In this document: piece by piece, positions 16,542-24,939 of the stretch
How positions within the stretch are numbered: position 1 is the stretch's first letter
How the letters are laid out: every line of letters begins with the position of its first letter
NCBI RefSeq assembly: GCF_016428585.1
Contig: NZ_JAELVR010000004.1
Span: 186,001-250,000, forward strand
Source: Sedimentitalea arenosa
GTDB lineage: Bacteria; Pseudomonadota; Alphaproteobacteria; Rhodobacterales; Rhodobacteraceae
Direction of reading: 5' to 3'
DNA length: 64,000 nucleotides
Notes under the pieces: generated by a model
What the model was told of the DNA's origin: nothing
Database searches by the model: none
What the model saw: the letters and a program-made list of their open reading frames with translations, nothing else
Made by a program: the position numbers and the translations under genes

Positions 16542-18785
16542 ATGGTCGAGCGTATGGAGAGCGAAAGCCGCAAGCTGCTGGGGCGTCTGCGAGACGCCAT
16601 GGCCAGCGATGTGGCCGGGCAGGCCAGGCTCGACAAGATCACCCACCTGATCGCCGACAGCATGGGAACCGAGGTCTGCTCGGTCTACCTGTTCCGGGAC
16701 GATGAAACGCTGGAACTCTGCGCGACCGAGGGGCTCGACCAGGCGGCCGTGCACCAGACGCGCATGCGTCTGGGCGAAGGCCTGGTTGGCCGGGTCGCCA
16801 AGACCGGCAAGACGATGAATACGCCCGATGCGCCGGCGGAAAAGGGTTTCCGCTACATGCCCGAAACCGGGGAGGAGCGGTATTCGTCCTTCCTCGGCAT
16901 CCCGATCCAGCGCCTGGGCGAAAAGCTGGGCGTGCTGGTGGTGCAGTCGCATGACGCGCGCGTCTATACCGCCGACGAGACCTATGCGTTGGAAGTGGTC
17001 GCGATGGTCATCGCCGAGATGACCGAACTGGGCGCCTTCGTCGGCGAGGGCGCGGCCCTGTCGGCGCGTCACCAGCAACCGGTCGTATTCAAGGGCACCA
17101 CGGCGCAGGAGGGCGCGGCGGAGGGCCATGTCTGGCTGCATGAACCGCGCGTGGTGGTCACCAACCCGATCGCGGACGATCCGCAGAAGGAACTCGAGCG
17201 GCTCAAGGAGGCGGTCGAGCAGTTGCGCGTCGGTGTCGACAAGATGCTCGACATGTCGCGCAGCGGCGACAGCGAGCAGCTTCAGGTGCTGGAAGCCTAC
17301 CGGATGTTCGCCAATTCCAAGGGCTGGATGCGGCGGATGGAGGAAGACATCAGCCGCGGCCTGAGCGCCGAGGCGGCGGTCGAAAAGGAACAGTCGCTGG
17401 CCCGGGCCCGGATCGGGCAGGTGACCGACTCCTATCTGCGCGAACGCCTGAGCGACCTTGACGACCTGTCCAACCGCCTGTTGCGAATCCTGACCGGGCA
17501 GGGCCGCGAGACCGGCGCCGATCTGCCGCCGGACCCGATCCTGATCGCGCGCAACATTGGTCCTGCCGAGTTGCTGGAATACGGCCGCAGCCTGCGCGGT
17601 GTCGTGCTCGAGGACGGATCGGTCGGCAGCCATGCGGCGATCGTGGCGCGGGCCCTGGCGATCCCGTTGATCGTCCATGCCGGGCGCATCGCGACCGAGG
17701 CGCTGAACGGCGATCACATCATGGTTGACGGCGACCAGGGCGTCGTCCACCTGCGCCCCGACGACAGCGTCGTCACCGCCTTCCGCGACAAGATCGCCAT
17801 GCAGGCCGAGGCGCAGCAGCGCTATGCATCGATCCGCGACACGCCGGCGGTGACCCGGTGCGGCAACCGGATCGAACTGAACATGAACGCCGGCCTGATG
17901 GCCGACCTGCCGTCGCTGCAGGGATCGGGTGCCGAGGGGGTGGGGCTCTTCCGCACCGAGTTGCAGTTCCTGATCCGCAACCAGATGCCCAAACGGATGG
18001 AACTGGCCGAGCTTTATGCGCGCGTTCTGGATTCCGCGCATGGCAAACGGGTTGTCTTCCGCACGCTCGACATCGGCAGCGACAAGGTGCTTCCCTACAT
18101 GAAGCCCAATGACGAGCCCAACCCGGCGCTCGGCTGGCGGGCGATCCGGGTGGGTCTCGACAAGCCCGGTGTCATGCGGATGCAGTTGCAGGCGCTTATC
18201 CGCGCCGCCAACGGGCGGCCGTTGACGATCATGTTCCCGTTCGTGGCGCAGTTCGAGGAATACCGCCAAGCCCGCAAGGAGGTCGACAAGGCCATCGCGC
18301 GCGAGGTGAAGCTGGGTCACGTGCTGCCCGAGACGCTCGAGGTCGGCGCGATGCTGGAAACCCCGTCGCTGGCCTTCGCGCCCGAACAGTTCTTCCGGGA
18401 GGTCGAGTTCCTGTCGATCGGCGGCAACGACCTCAAGCAGTTCTTCTTCGCGGCGGATCGCGAGAACGAGCGGGTCCGGCGACGCTATGACACGCTGAAC
18501 GTGAGCTTTCTCAGCCTGATCGAAAAGATCGTGGAGCGCTGCGCGCGGACCGACACGCCGCTCAGCTTCTGTGGCGAGGATGCCGGGCGTCCGATCGAGG
18601 CGATGTGCCTGGCGGCGATCGGCCTGCGGTCGCTGTCGATGCGACCCGCGTCGATCGGTCCGGTCAAGAGCCTGTTGCTGCGCTGCAATCTCGAAGAGGT
18701 GCGCAAGGTCATCATCGACGCCCGCCACCGCGGCGAACAGAGCGTCCGCCCTGCCGTGATGGAGTATCTGCGGGAACAGGCCTGA
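16542..18785 (+). CDS. ptsP: Phosphoenolpyruvate-protein phosphotransferase PtsP (EI-Ntr)
   Basis: A 747-aa enzyme I of the nitrogen-related PTS. It transfers phosphate from PEP to NPr and so controls regulatory PTS targets rather than sugar uptake. Domains in order: N-terminal GAF domain (about 20-150, the sensor that binds glutamine in studied homologues), the PTS enzyme I N-terminal and phosphohistidine domains with active-site H364 in GSVGSHAAIVARA, then the TIM-barrel PEP-binding domain with SIGGNDLKQ and catalytic C677 in SFCGEDAGRP. ATG at 16542; a second ATG four codons later is also possible. Convergent with comE across 19 bp. Confidence 0.95.
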   Translation: MVERMESESRKLLGRLRDAMASDVAGQARLDKITHLIADSMGTEVCSVYLFRDDETLELCATEGLDQAAVHQTRMRLGEGLVGRVAKTGKTMNTPDAPAEKGFRYMPETGEERYSSFLGIPIQRLGEKLGVLVVQSHDARVYTADETYALEVVAMVIAEMTELGAFVGEGAALSARHQQPVVFKGTTAQEGAAEGHVWLHEPRVVVTNPIADDPQKELERLKEAVEQLRVGVDKMLDMSRSGDSEQLQVLEAYRMFANSKGWMRRMEEDISRGLSAEAAVEKEQSLARARIGQVTDSYLRERLSDLDDLSNRLLRILTGQGRETGADLPPDPILIARNIGPAELLEYGRSLRGVVLEDGSVGSHAAIVARALAIPLIVHAGRIATEALNGDHIMVDGDQGVVHLRPDDSVVTAFRDKIAMQAEAQQRYASIRDTPAVTRCGNRIELNMNAGLMADLPSLQGSGAEGVGLFRTELQFLIRNQMPKRMELAELYARVLDSAHGKRVVFRTLDIGSDKVLPYMKPNDEPNPALGWRAIRVGLDKPGVMRMQLQALIRAANGRPLTIMFPFVAQFEEYRQARKEVDKAIAREVKLGHVLPETLEVGAMLETPSLAFAPEQFFREVEFLSIGGNDLKQFFFAADRENERVRRRYDTLNVSFLSLIEKIVERCARTDTPLSFCGEDAGRPIEAMCLAAIGLRSLSMRPASIGPVKSLLLRCNLEEVRKVIIDARHRGEQSVRPAVMEYLREQA

Positions 18786-18804
18786 CCCCGCAGAATTGCG
18801 CGTG

Positions 18805-19371
18805 TCAGCCGGCGTTCCGACGCGCCACTTCGCGCATGAAGCGGTCGCGGATCACGACAGGGTCCATCGTGATGACGGGCACCTTGATGTTGCCGCTGTC
18901 GCACTTGCAGACGATGATCGTCATCCTGTCCCCGGCCAGCGCGGTTTTCAGCGCCTCCGCCGTGTCTTCGGCGGCCACCTCGACCACGGTCTCGCAGCCG
19001 CAGGCCCGGGCCACCGCCGCCAGCGAGGTCTTCTTGCCCGCATAGGTCGGCTGATCCCCGGTCGAGCCGTAGCTGCCATTGTCGATGATCAGCAGGATGA
19101 AGTTGTCGGCCTCGTTGTTGGCGATGGTGGGCAGGGTGCCGAAATTGGTCAGGACGGATCCGTCGCCGTCGATGGCGATGACCTTTTCCTTCTGCCCGAG
19201 CGCCAGGCCCAGCCCGATCGACGAGGCCAGGCCCATCGTGCCGAGCATGTAGAAATTGGTCGGCTGGTCGTCGATCATGTGCAGTTCCTGGCTGGGCAGG
19301 CCGATGTTGCAGACAACCAGCTGGTCGGAAATCACGGGCGCGATGGCGCGCAGGACGTCGGAGCGGTTCAT
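18805..19371 (-). CDS. comE: Sulfopyruvate decarboxylase, beta subunit
   Basis: A 188-aa thiamine diphosphate-binding subunit. The TPP/Mg motif begins GDGS at 69-72 and ends at N98 in IIDNGSYGS. With the alpha subunit it decarboxylates sulfopyruvate to sulfoacetaldehyde, the substrate of Xsc in bacterial sulfonate catabolism. The ATG at 19371 lies 2 bp after the alpha-subunit stop, implying tight coupling. Phosphonopyruvate decarboxylases are the nearest alternative, but those are usually one chain and the hps-type neighbours favour sulfopyruvate. Last gene of the operon. Confidence 0.87.
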   Translation of the reverse strand: MNRSDVLRAIAPVISDQLVVCNIGLPSQELHMIDDQPTNFYMLGTMGLASSIGLGLALGQKEKVIAIDGDGSVLTNFGTLPTIANNEADNFILLIIDNGSYGSTGDQPTYAGKKTSLAAVARACGCETVVEVAAEDTAEALKTALAGDRMTIIVCKCDSGNIKVPVITMDPVVIRDRFMREVARRNAG

Positions 19372-19373
19372 GA

Positions 19374-19871
19374 TCAGTATCCTCCCCAGAAGGACGCGTC
19401 GGTCAGGATCGCGACGGGCTTGTTGCACATGAAGGTGTGTTTCAGGATCTTGTCGAGTTCGGCAACGTCGTCCTGCTTGTGGAAATGGTAGGTCGGAATG
19501 TGCAGCTGCGCGAGCAGCGCCTTGGTGTGGACCGCCATCTCGACCTGGCAGGCCACCGGCTCGCCGAGTTCGCCGCGATAGGAGATCAGCATCGGCAGCG
19601 GCATCCGGTAGAATTGCGTCAGCGTCACCAGGGTGTTGATCGTGACGCCGAGCGCGGTGTTCTGCATGATGATCATCGGTCGCTTGCCGGCCATGAAGGC
19701 CCCGGCGCAGAGGCCCATGCCCTCGTCCTCCTTGTTGGCGGGGACGTGGTGGATGTCGGGGCAGGCCTCGATCCGTTCGATCACCCCGCCAAGCTGCTTG
19801 CATGGTACGGTGGTGACGAATTCGATCCTGTTGGCGACAAGGTCGGCCACGATTCTTTCGTCGATGGACAC
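19374..19871 (-). CDS. comD: Sulfopyruvate decarboxylase, alpha subunit
   Basis: A 165-aa pyrimidine-binding subunit of the TPP enzyme. The characteristic glutamate is in HHVPANKEDEGMGLCAGAF, and MQNTALGVTINTL and LISYRGELGEPV are typical of ComD and of the N-terminal half of phosphonopyruvate decarboxylase. With ComE it forms the two-subunit sulfopyruvate decarboxylase of marine sulfonate degraders (the same enzyme serves coenzyme M synthesis in methanogens). It follows the hpsP-like gene by 23 bp in the same operon. Confidence 0.87.
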   Translation of the reverse strand: MSIDERIVADLVANRIEFVTTVPCKQLGGVIERIEACPDIHHVPANKEDEGMGLCAGAFMAGKRPMIIMQNTALGVTINTLVTLTQFYRMPLPMLISYRGELGEPVACQVEMAVHTKALLAQLHIPTYHFHKQDDVAELDKILKHTFMCNKPVAILTDASFWGGY

Positions 19872-19894
19872 GGACTCTCTCCTCGGGGTTGGCG

Positions 19895-20875
19895 TTACGG
19901 TGTCAGCATGATCTTCGGCGCGGCGGTGCGCCCGGCGCGGATGTCGTCAAAGGCTGCGGCCCCGCCCTCAAGGGACCGGCTCTCGACCCAGTCGAGCGCC
20001 CCGAACCGGCGGTCGAAGATGGCCTGCGCGGTGTCTCGGAAATCCTGTGCCGTGTAGGTATAGGTGCCGATGAAGGTGATTTCCTGCAAGGTCATTCGGC
20101 GCACATCCAGCCCGCCGCTCGCCTCGCCCAGCCCTATATGGACGATCATGCCGCCGGGGCGTACGGCGGCGCAGGCGCTGGAACGGGTGGCGGCGAGACC
20201 GACGCCGTCGATGACGAGGTCGAACGCACCATCGGGCAGGGTCTGTGCTGTGCGAAACTGCGGTTGGCGATCCAGTGTCGCGCGCCGCGCGGTGTTCGGT
20301 TCGACCAGGGTGATGTCGAGAGCGCCCCGCGCGGCCAGGGACAGCGCCGCGCCGAGCCCGATAGCGCCGCCGCCCAGAACCACCGCGCGGGTGTCCCGAG
20401 CCTCCTGCGCCAAGGCGGCAAGGCCCAGCCGGACCCCGTGCCAGCCGCAGGCGAGTGGCTCGGTCAGCGCGGCCTGTGCAAGGTCGGCGTCGTCCGGTAG
20501 GTGGACGAGGTTGCGGGTCGGGATCGCCACCAGTTCGGCAAACGCACCGTCGCGCGGGGGCATCGAAATGATCTGCCGACTGGCACAGAGGTTGGTCTTG
20601 CCGGCCCGGCAGGCGGGGCAGGTGCCGCAGGTGACCAGCGGGTTGATCGTCACCCGCCGCCCATCGTCCGGCCCGCCGATCACGAGGCCAGAGGCCTCAT
20701 GGCCGAGGATGAGCGGCGCGGGGCGGCGCTCGTCATGGCCGAGAAAGGCGTGCATGTCCGACCCGCAGATGCCGGAGTGGCGTATGCCGACAAGGGTTTC
20801 GCCCGGCCCCGCGACGGGGTCCGGCACCTCGCGCAGGGCAAGGCTTTCGGGACCGGTATAGACAAGCGCCTTCAT
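19895..20875 (-). CDS. hpsP: Zinc-dependent alcohol dehydrogenase, probable DHPS dehydrogenase HpsP
   Basis: A 326-aa medium-chain dehydrogenase. The catalytic zinc ligands are in HSGICGSDMHAF and LILGHEASG, the structural zinc cysteines in CGTCPACRAGKTNLC, and the NAD motif is VVLGGGAIGLGAA. In described DHPS degradation clusters HpsO and HpsP interconvert DHPS enantiomers through the 2-keto form, so that HpsN can act on one of them; the gene order here (hpsN, SDR, MDR) suggests the same role. Its ATG overlaps the SDR stop in an ATGA. The substrate assignment rests on context and is moderate. Confidence 0.75.
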   Translation of the reverse strand: MKALVYTGPESLALREVPDPVAGPGETLVGIRHSGICGSDMHAFLGHDERRPAPLILGHEASGLVIGGPDDGRRVTINPLVTCGTCPACRAGKTNLCASRQIISMPPRDGAFAELVAIPTRNLVHLPDDADLAQAALTEPLACGWHGVRLGLAALAQEARDTRAVVLGGGAIGLGAALSLAARGALDITLVEPNTARRATLDRQPQFRTAQTLPDGAFDLVIDGVGLAATRSSACAAVRPGGMIVHIGLGEASGGLDVRRMTLQEITFIGTYTYTAQDFRDTAQAIFDRRFGALDWVESRSLEGGAAAFDDIRAGRTAAPKIMLTP

Positions 20876-21630
20876 TTCGCGGTGAACCCCCCGTCGACGA
20901 AAAGCACCTGTCCGGTGACGTAATCCGAAGCCGGGGCGCAGAGAAACAGCAGCGGGCCGCGCAGGTCTTCCGGCGTGCCGTTGCGTCCGATGCAGGTCTG
21001 CTCGGCCAGGCGGCGCGCCCGTTCGGCGTCGGCAAAGACCGGCGCCGTCAGTTCGGTGTGGAAGAATCCCGGCGCCAGTGCGTTGGCGGTTATGCCGTGG
21101 CGCGACCAGGCCTCGGCCATGGCGCGGGTCATCTGTTCGACGGCCCCCTTGGACGCGCCATAGGCAATGCCGTCGGGAAAGGCCCGGCGCGATTGCAGCG
21201 AAGCGAAGTTGATGATCCGGCCCCAGCCCTTGGTTCGCATCGCCGGCACCAGCGCCTGCGCCAGGAAGAAGGGGGCCGCGACGTTGAGCGTCTGTGTCGT
21301 GGCCCAATCTTCGGGCGTGATCGTATCGGCGGGTTGGCGCGGGTTGATCCCGGCGGCGTTGACGAGGATGTCGGGCGATCCGAACGGTTGGGCGACGGCG
21401 TCGGCCACTTCGGGCCAGCTTGCGCGGTTCGAGAGATCCGCCTCGTGGATCGCCGTGCTGCCCGGGGTTGCAGCCTGCCATGCGGCCAGCGCATCGCCCC
21501 GCCGCGCGACGCTGACGACCCGCCCGCCGGCCTGCGCCAGCGCCATCGCGCAAGCCCGGCCCAACCCGCTGCTGGCGCCGGTCACGCAGGCCACCTTGCC
21601 TGCAAGATCGAAGATCGGGTCCGGCGGCAC
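20872..21630 (-). CDS. hpsO: SDR oxidoreductase, probable DHPS dehydrogenase HpsO
   Basis: A 252-aa classical SDR: cofactor motif TGASSGLG (about 18-25), NAAG in ILVNAAGINPR, catalytic Ser in INFASLQS and YGASK, and a C-terminal DYVTGQVLFVDGGFTAK. GTG start 5 bp after the hpsN stop; the stop overlaps the next gene's ATG. Its position between the hpsN-like and zinc-dehydrogenase genes suggests oxidation of one DHPS enantiomer at C2. Generic SDRs of polyol or sugar acid catabolism look alike, so the name is contextual. Confidence 0.75.
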   Translation of the reverse strand: MPPDPIFDLAGKVACVTGASSGLGRACAMALAQAGGRVVSVARRGDALAAWQAATPGSTAIHEADLSNRASWPEVADAVAQPFGSPDILVNAAGINPRQPADTITPEDWATTQTLNVAAPFFLAQALVPAMRTKGWGRIINFASLQSRRAFPDGIAYGASKGAVEQMTRAMAEAWSRHGITANALAPGFFHTELTAPVFADAERARRLAEQTCIGRNGTPEDLRGPLLFLCAPASDYVTGQVLFVDGGFTAK

Positions 21631-21635
21631 CGCGC

Positions 21636-22943
21636 CTATCCGGTCGACGTGAGATCGAAGGATTCATCCGGAAAATACTTGCGCAACCGGATATCGGCGC
21701 TGCGCGCGTGGCCTTCCATGCCTTCGAGGCGGGAAATCCGGGCCGTCGCCTCGGCCACGTCGCGCGAGCCCTCGCGGGTCGCCCGCTGCCAGGTGACGAT
21801 CTTCATGTATTTGTGCACCGACAGCCCGCCGGTGTATTTCGCGCTGCGCGAGGTCGGCAGAACGTGATTGGTTCCTGACGCCTTGTCGCCAAAGGCGACG
21901 GTGGTTTCCTCGCCCAGGAACAGGGAGCCGTAGCATTGCAGCCGGTCCAGCCACCAGGGCAGGTCATCGGCTTGCACGGTCAGGTGTTCGGGTGCGTATT
22001 CGTCCGATGTCGCCGCCATTTCCTCGCGGTCGGCACAGAGGATCACCTCGGCATAATCGCGCCAGGCGGCCTCGGCATTGGCGCGGTTGAGCTCGGGCAG
22101 ATCGGCGATGAGCTCCGGCACGCGCTGCAGGACGGTTTCGGCCAGGGCGCGGTCGGAGGTGACCAGCCAGACCGGCGAGTTGTAGCCGTGCTCGGCCTGG
22201 CTCACCAGATCTGTCGCCACGACCTCGGGATCGGCGGTATCATCGGCGAGGATCAGGCTGTCGGTCGGTCCGGCGATCATGTCGATCCCGACCCGCCCGA
22301 ACAGGATGCGCTTGGCCTCGGCCACGAACTGGTTGCCGGGGCCGACCAGGATGTCGGCCTTGGGCAGACCGAACAGCCCGAAGGTCATCGCGGCGACACC
22401 CTGCACCCCACCCATCGCCATGATCCGGTCGGCGCCGCAGAGATGCGCGGCATAGACGATGGCGGGCGCCACGCCTTCGTCCGGGCGCGGGGGCGAACAG
22501 GCGACGATGTGCTTGCATCCGGCGACCTTGGCGGTGGTCACGGTCATGATCGCGCTGGCGATGTGGCTGTAGCGGCCGCCCGGCACGTAGCAGCCTGCGG
22601 CCTGGACGGGGATCGCCTTCTGCCCGGCGATCAGGCCCGGGACGACCTCGAATTCGATATCATGCATGGTCTGCTTTTGCGCCTCGGCGAAACGGCGCAC
22701 GTTGTCATGGGCAAAGGCGATATCGGCCTTGAGCTTTTCCGGCACGCGGTCGGCAGCGGCGCGGATGTCGTCGTCGCTCAACAGGATGTTGCCGTCATAT
22801 TGGTCGAACCGGTTTGCATAGGTGCGCGCCGCATTGTCACCGCCGGCCTCGATGTCGGCGAGTATGGCCTGCACGGTCTCCCGCACGTCGCCGGCATCTG
22901 TCTGGGCGGTCTTGGTGGCCTTCTTCAGGTAGACGGGCGCCAT
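21636..22943 (-). CDS. hpsN: Histidinol dehydrogenase homologue, probable DHPS 3-dehydrogenase HpsN
   Basis: A 435-aa member of the histidinol dehydrogenase family: conserved YVPGGRYSHIASAIMTV, GVQGVAAMTFG, VGPGNQFVAEAKR, AGPTDSLILAD, SQAEHG and the later EYAPEHL. The zinc and catalytic residues (Q/H in SQAEHG, E-H in PEHL) are in place. HpsN is the NAD-dependent HisD homologue that oxidises (R)-DHPS to (R)-sulfolactate. The context (two more dehydrogenases plus sulfopyruvate decarboxylase, no other his genes) argues against histidine synthesis. The ATG at 22943 is preceded by GAGGAG. First gene of an operon with two LacI-like operators upstream. Confidence 0.82.
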   Translation of the reverse strand: MAPVYLKKATKTAQTDAGDVRETVQAILADIEAGGDNAARTYANRFDQYDGNILLSDDDIRAAADRVPEKLKADIAFAHDNVRRFAEAQKQTMHDIEFEVVPGLIAGQKAIPVQAAGCYVPGGRYSHIASAIMTVTTAKVAGCKHIVACSPPRPDEGVAPAIVYAAHLCGADRIMAMGGVQGVAAMTFGLFGLPKADILVGPGNQFVAEAKRILFGRVGIDMIAGPTDSLILADDTADPEVVATDLVSQAEHGYNSPVWLVTSDRALAETVLQRVPELIADLPELNRANAEAAWRDYAEVILCADREEMAATSDEYAPEHLTVQADDLPWWLDRLQCYGSLFLGEETTVAFGDKASGTNHVLPTSRSAKYTGGLSVHKYMKIVTWQRATREGSRDVAEATARISRLEGMEGHARSADIRLRKYFPDESFDLTSTG

Positions 22944-22986
22944 GCGGGGCTCCTCTTTCCGGGTCGGGACTGGCGAGTGCACCCAA

Positions 22987-23015
22987 GATGTAAGCGCTTG
23001 CATCGGTTGTTGCAA
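22987..23015 (-). promoter_or_regulatory. Predicted hps operon promoter
   Basis: On the minus strand TTGCAA (23015-23010) and TACATC (22992-22987) form a -35/-10 pair with a 17-bp spacer. The predicted start lies near 22980, about 37 nt before the hpsN ATG. Both hexamers fall within or at the edge of the two LacI-like operators, so repressor binding should block RNA polymerase directly. Confidence 0.55.
22988..23002. promoter_or_regulatory. LacI-family operator 1
   Basis: ATGTAAGCGCTTGCA, a near-palindrome centred on AAGCGCTT, the CG-centred core typical of LacI/GalR-family sites. It is an exact inverted copy of operator 2 (23011-23025). The AAGCGCTT cores are 22 bp apart centre to centre, about two helical turns, so two dimers would sit on the same face. 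Confidence 0.8.
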
Positions 23016-23026
23016 GCGCTTACATT
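22998..23026 (+). promoter_or_regulatory. Predicted promoter of the LacI-type regulator
   Basis: TTGCAT (22998-23003) and TACATT (23021-23026) with a 17-bp spacer, the mirror image of the hps promoter. The predicted start is near 23033, about 25 nt before the regulator ATG. The overlap implies autoregulation. Confidence 0.5.
23011..23025. promoter_or_regulatory. LacI-family operator 2
   Basis: TGCAAGCGCTTACAT, the exact reverse complement of operator 1, with the same AAGCGCTT core (23014-23021). It overlaps the predicted -10 of the regulator gene and the -35 of the hps operon. Confidence 0.8.
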
Positions 23027-23057
23027 TTCACAGTCGTAGTTTTTTTGGACCTCGCGC

Positions 23058-24089
23058 ATGGACCGCACTGGCCATCCGACACTGCAGGACGTTTCCCGTC
23101 ACGCCGGTGTGTCGACCGCGACCGTGTCGCGCTGTGTGAATGACCCTGAAAAGGTCGCGCGCAAGACCCGTGAACGGATTGAACGCGCCATCGAAGAGCT
23201 TGGATACACGCCCAATTTCGGCGGGCGGGTGCTGGCGTCGCGGCGCAGCAACACGATCGGCGTCGTGATCCCCACGATGAACAACGCGATGTTCGCGGGA
23301 GCGCTGCAAGCCGTGCAGGAGGTGCTGTCGGATTCGGGCAAGTCGATGCTGGTCGCAACGTCCGGCTATGACCCCGAACAGGAGTTCCGGCAGATTCGGG
23401 CGCTGGTCGGCAGCGGCGCGGACGGGCTCCTTCTGATCGGAACCGACCGACCGGCCACCACGCGCGACTACCTCGCCCGCCGCGCCGTTCCGCATGTCCT
23501 GACATGGTGCCATGACCCGGCCTCGGAGGCCCCGACCGTCGGGTTTGACAACCATGAAGCGGGCAAGGTGATCGCCGAGGCGGCGATCGGGCTGGGGCAC
23601 CGGGCCTTGGGGATCATCGGCGGTATCAGCACGGACAATGACCGCGCCGCCGGCCGGATCGAGGGTATGCGCGCCGCCGTGGCCGAAGCGGCCGGCGGGG
23701 TGCGGATCGTGGGTGTGCAGGAAACGCGCTACAGTCTGGACCGGGGCGACGAGGCATTCGATCGCTTGATGGCGAGGGCCCCCATTCCGAGCGTCATTCT
23801 CTGCGGCAACGACGTTCTGGCCACCGGCGCAATCCTGCGGGCGCGGGCGCGTGGCGTGCGAGTGCCAGAAGATGTTTCGATCACCGGTATCGACGATCAC
23901 GACCTTGCGCGGGTTGTCTTGCCGGCGCTCACGACGGTGCGGGTGCCGCAGCGCGACATGGGACGGCAGGCCGCGCAGGTTCTTCTTGAACGGATTTCCG
24001 GAGCCGGGCCTGTGCGTGGGCGGGAACTGCCGCTCGAACTGGTCTGGCGCGATTCCCTGGCTGCGCCGCGCCAGGTTCCACCGGACTGA
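23058..24089 (+). CDS. LacI-family transcriptional regulator of the sulfonate operon
   Basis: A 343-aa regulator. The N-terminal helix-turn-helix and hinge helix are typical of the family (TLQDVSRHAGVSTATVSRCVN at residues 8-28, ending in GYTPNFGGRVLASRRSNTIGVVIP), followed by a periplasmic-binding-protein-like effector domain (about 60-330). It is divergent from hpsN, and the intervening 114 bp contain two LacI-type operators. It most likely represses both the operon and itself until an intermediate (DHPS, sulfolactate or similar) binds; the ligand is an inference. Confidence 0.92.
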   Translation: MDRTGHPTLQDVSRHAGVSTATVSRCVNDPEKVARKTRERIERAIEELGYTPNFGGRVLASRRSNTIGVVIPTMNNAMFAGALQAVQEVLSDSGKSMLVATSGYDPEQEFRQIRALVGSGADGLLLIGTDRPATTRDYLARRAVPHVLTWCHDPASEAPTVGFDNHEAGKVIAEAAIGLGHRALGIIGGISTDNDRAAGRIEGMRAAVAEAAGGVRIVGVQETRYSLDRGDEAFDRLMARAPIPSVILCGNDVLATGAILRARARGVRVPEDVSITGIDDHDLARVVLPALTTVRVPQRDMGRQAAQVLLERISGAGPVRGRELPLELVWRDSLAAPRQVPPD

Positions 24090-24193
24090 AAGCGTGGCGT
24101 CAGAGGCCGGTCAGCGCGCAGCAGATGCTACGCCGGGATCCAGGCGGACCGATACGCGGTCCAGCGATCAGGTGACGCCGCATTCGGAAAACC

Positions 24194-24224
24194 AGGCCTT
24201 GGCCACCGGCAAGCGCCAAGGCCT
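24194..24224. terminator. Hairpin between convergent lacI-type and phoB genes
   Basis: AGGCCTTGGC (24194-24203) and GCCAAGGCCT (24215-24224) form a perfect 10-bp stem with an 11-nt loop, in the 160-bp gap between two convergent genes. No T-tract follows on either side, so it may be a non-canonical terminator or a 3'-end stabiliser. Confidence 0.5.
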
Positions 24225-24249
24225 GTCCGTGTCCGGTGCAGGCCGTGTC

Positions 24250-24939
24250 CTATCCCAGAGCATATCCTGCACCGCGGACGGTGCGGATCGGATCCTCTCC
24301 ACCGTGTCGGATCAGGGCCTTGCGCAAGCGCCCGATGTGAACGTCCACGGTCCTCGTGTCGACGTAGATTTCCCGGCCCCAGACCCGGTCGAGCAGTTGT
24401 TCGCGGCTCCAGACCCGGCCCGGTTTCTCCATGAAGGTCGTCAGAAGGCGAAACTCGGTTGGCCCGAGCTTGAGCTCGTTTTCACCCCGAAACACCTTGT
24501 GGGTTTCGGCGTCGAGCATGATGTCGTCATAGGTCAACCGTTCTCCGACCGATGCCGCGCGTGATCTGCGCAGATGCGCTTTCACCCGCGCGATCATTTC
24601 GACCAGAGAGTAGGGCTTGCAGATATAGTCGTCGGCACCGGTTTCGAGGCCGCGCACCCTGTCCACCTCTTCCGAGCGCGCCGAGAGCATGATGACCGGG
24701 ATCATGCGCAGCGATGGGTTCAGCTTGATGCGCCGGCAGATCTCTATGCCCGAGGTGCCGGGCAGCATCCAGTCGAGCAGGATCAGGTCGGGCTCTTCCT
24801 CCTTGATCAGCAGCAATGCCTCGTTCCCGTCCTCGGCCTGGATGACGCGAAATCCCTCGCTCTCGAGGTTGTAGGAAATGATCTCTCTCTGCGCCGGTTC
24901 ATCCTCGACGACCAGGACGGACGCTTGCATCTCGGCCAT
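24250..24939 (-). CDS. phoB: Phosphate regulon response regulator PhoB
   Basis: A 229-aa OmpR/PhoB-type response regulator. The receiver domain (about 7-120) has the acidic pocket EDE and the phosphoacceptor D56 in LILLDWMLPG; the C-terminal winged helix ends RTVDVHIGRLRKAL and IRTVRGAGYAL. It activates Pho boxes under phosphate limitation. Its ATG overlaps the phoU stop by one base (TGATG), so translation is coupled. Last gene of the pst operon; the partner histidine kinase phoR is not in the window. Confidence 0.95.
   Translation of the reverse strand: MAEMQASVLVVEDEPAQREIISYNLESEGFRVIQAEDGNEALLLIKEEEPDLILLDWMLPGTSGIEICRRIKLNPSLRMIPVIMLSARSEEVDRVRGLETGADDYICKPYSLVEMIARVKAHLRRSRAASVGERLTYDDIMLDAETHKVFRGENELKLGPTEFRLLTTFMEKPGRVWSREQLLDRVWGREIYVDTRTVDVHIGRLRKALIRHGGEDPIRTVRGAGYALG

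Noticed and set aside
15921-18728. A 935-codon open frame on the minus strand
   Set aside because: It lies wholly opposite lysC and ptsP, whose protein motifs are unmistakable; high-GC codon bias keeps the antisense frame open. No family resemblance.
18805-19803. An extended 332-codon version of comE
   Set aside because: The extra N-terminus is the comD coding region read in the wrong frame; comE begins at 19371.
19895-21667. A 590-codon minus-strand frame that looks like a fusion ending in a zinc dehydrogenase
   Set aside because: Its first half is an out-of-frame reading of the SDR gene (20872-21630), which has intact SDR motifs in another frame. The real dehydrogenase starts at 20875.
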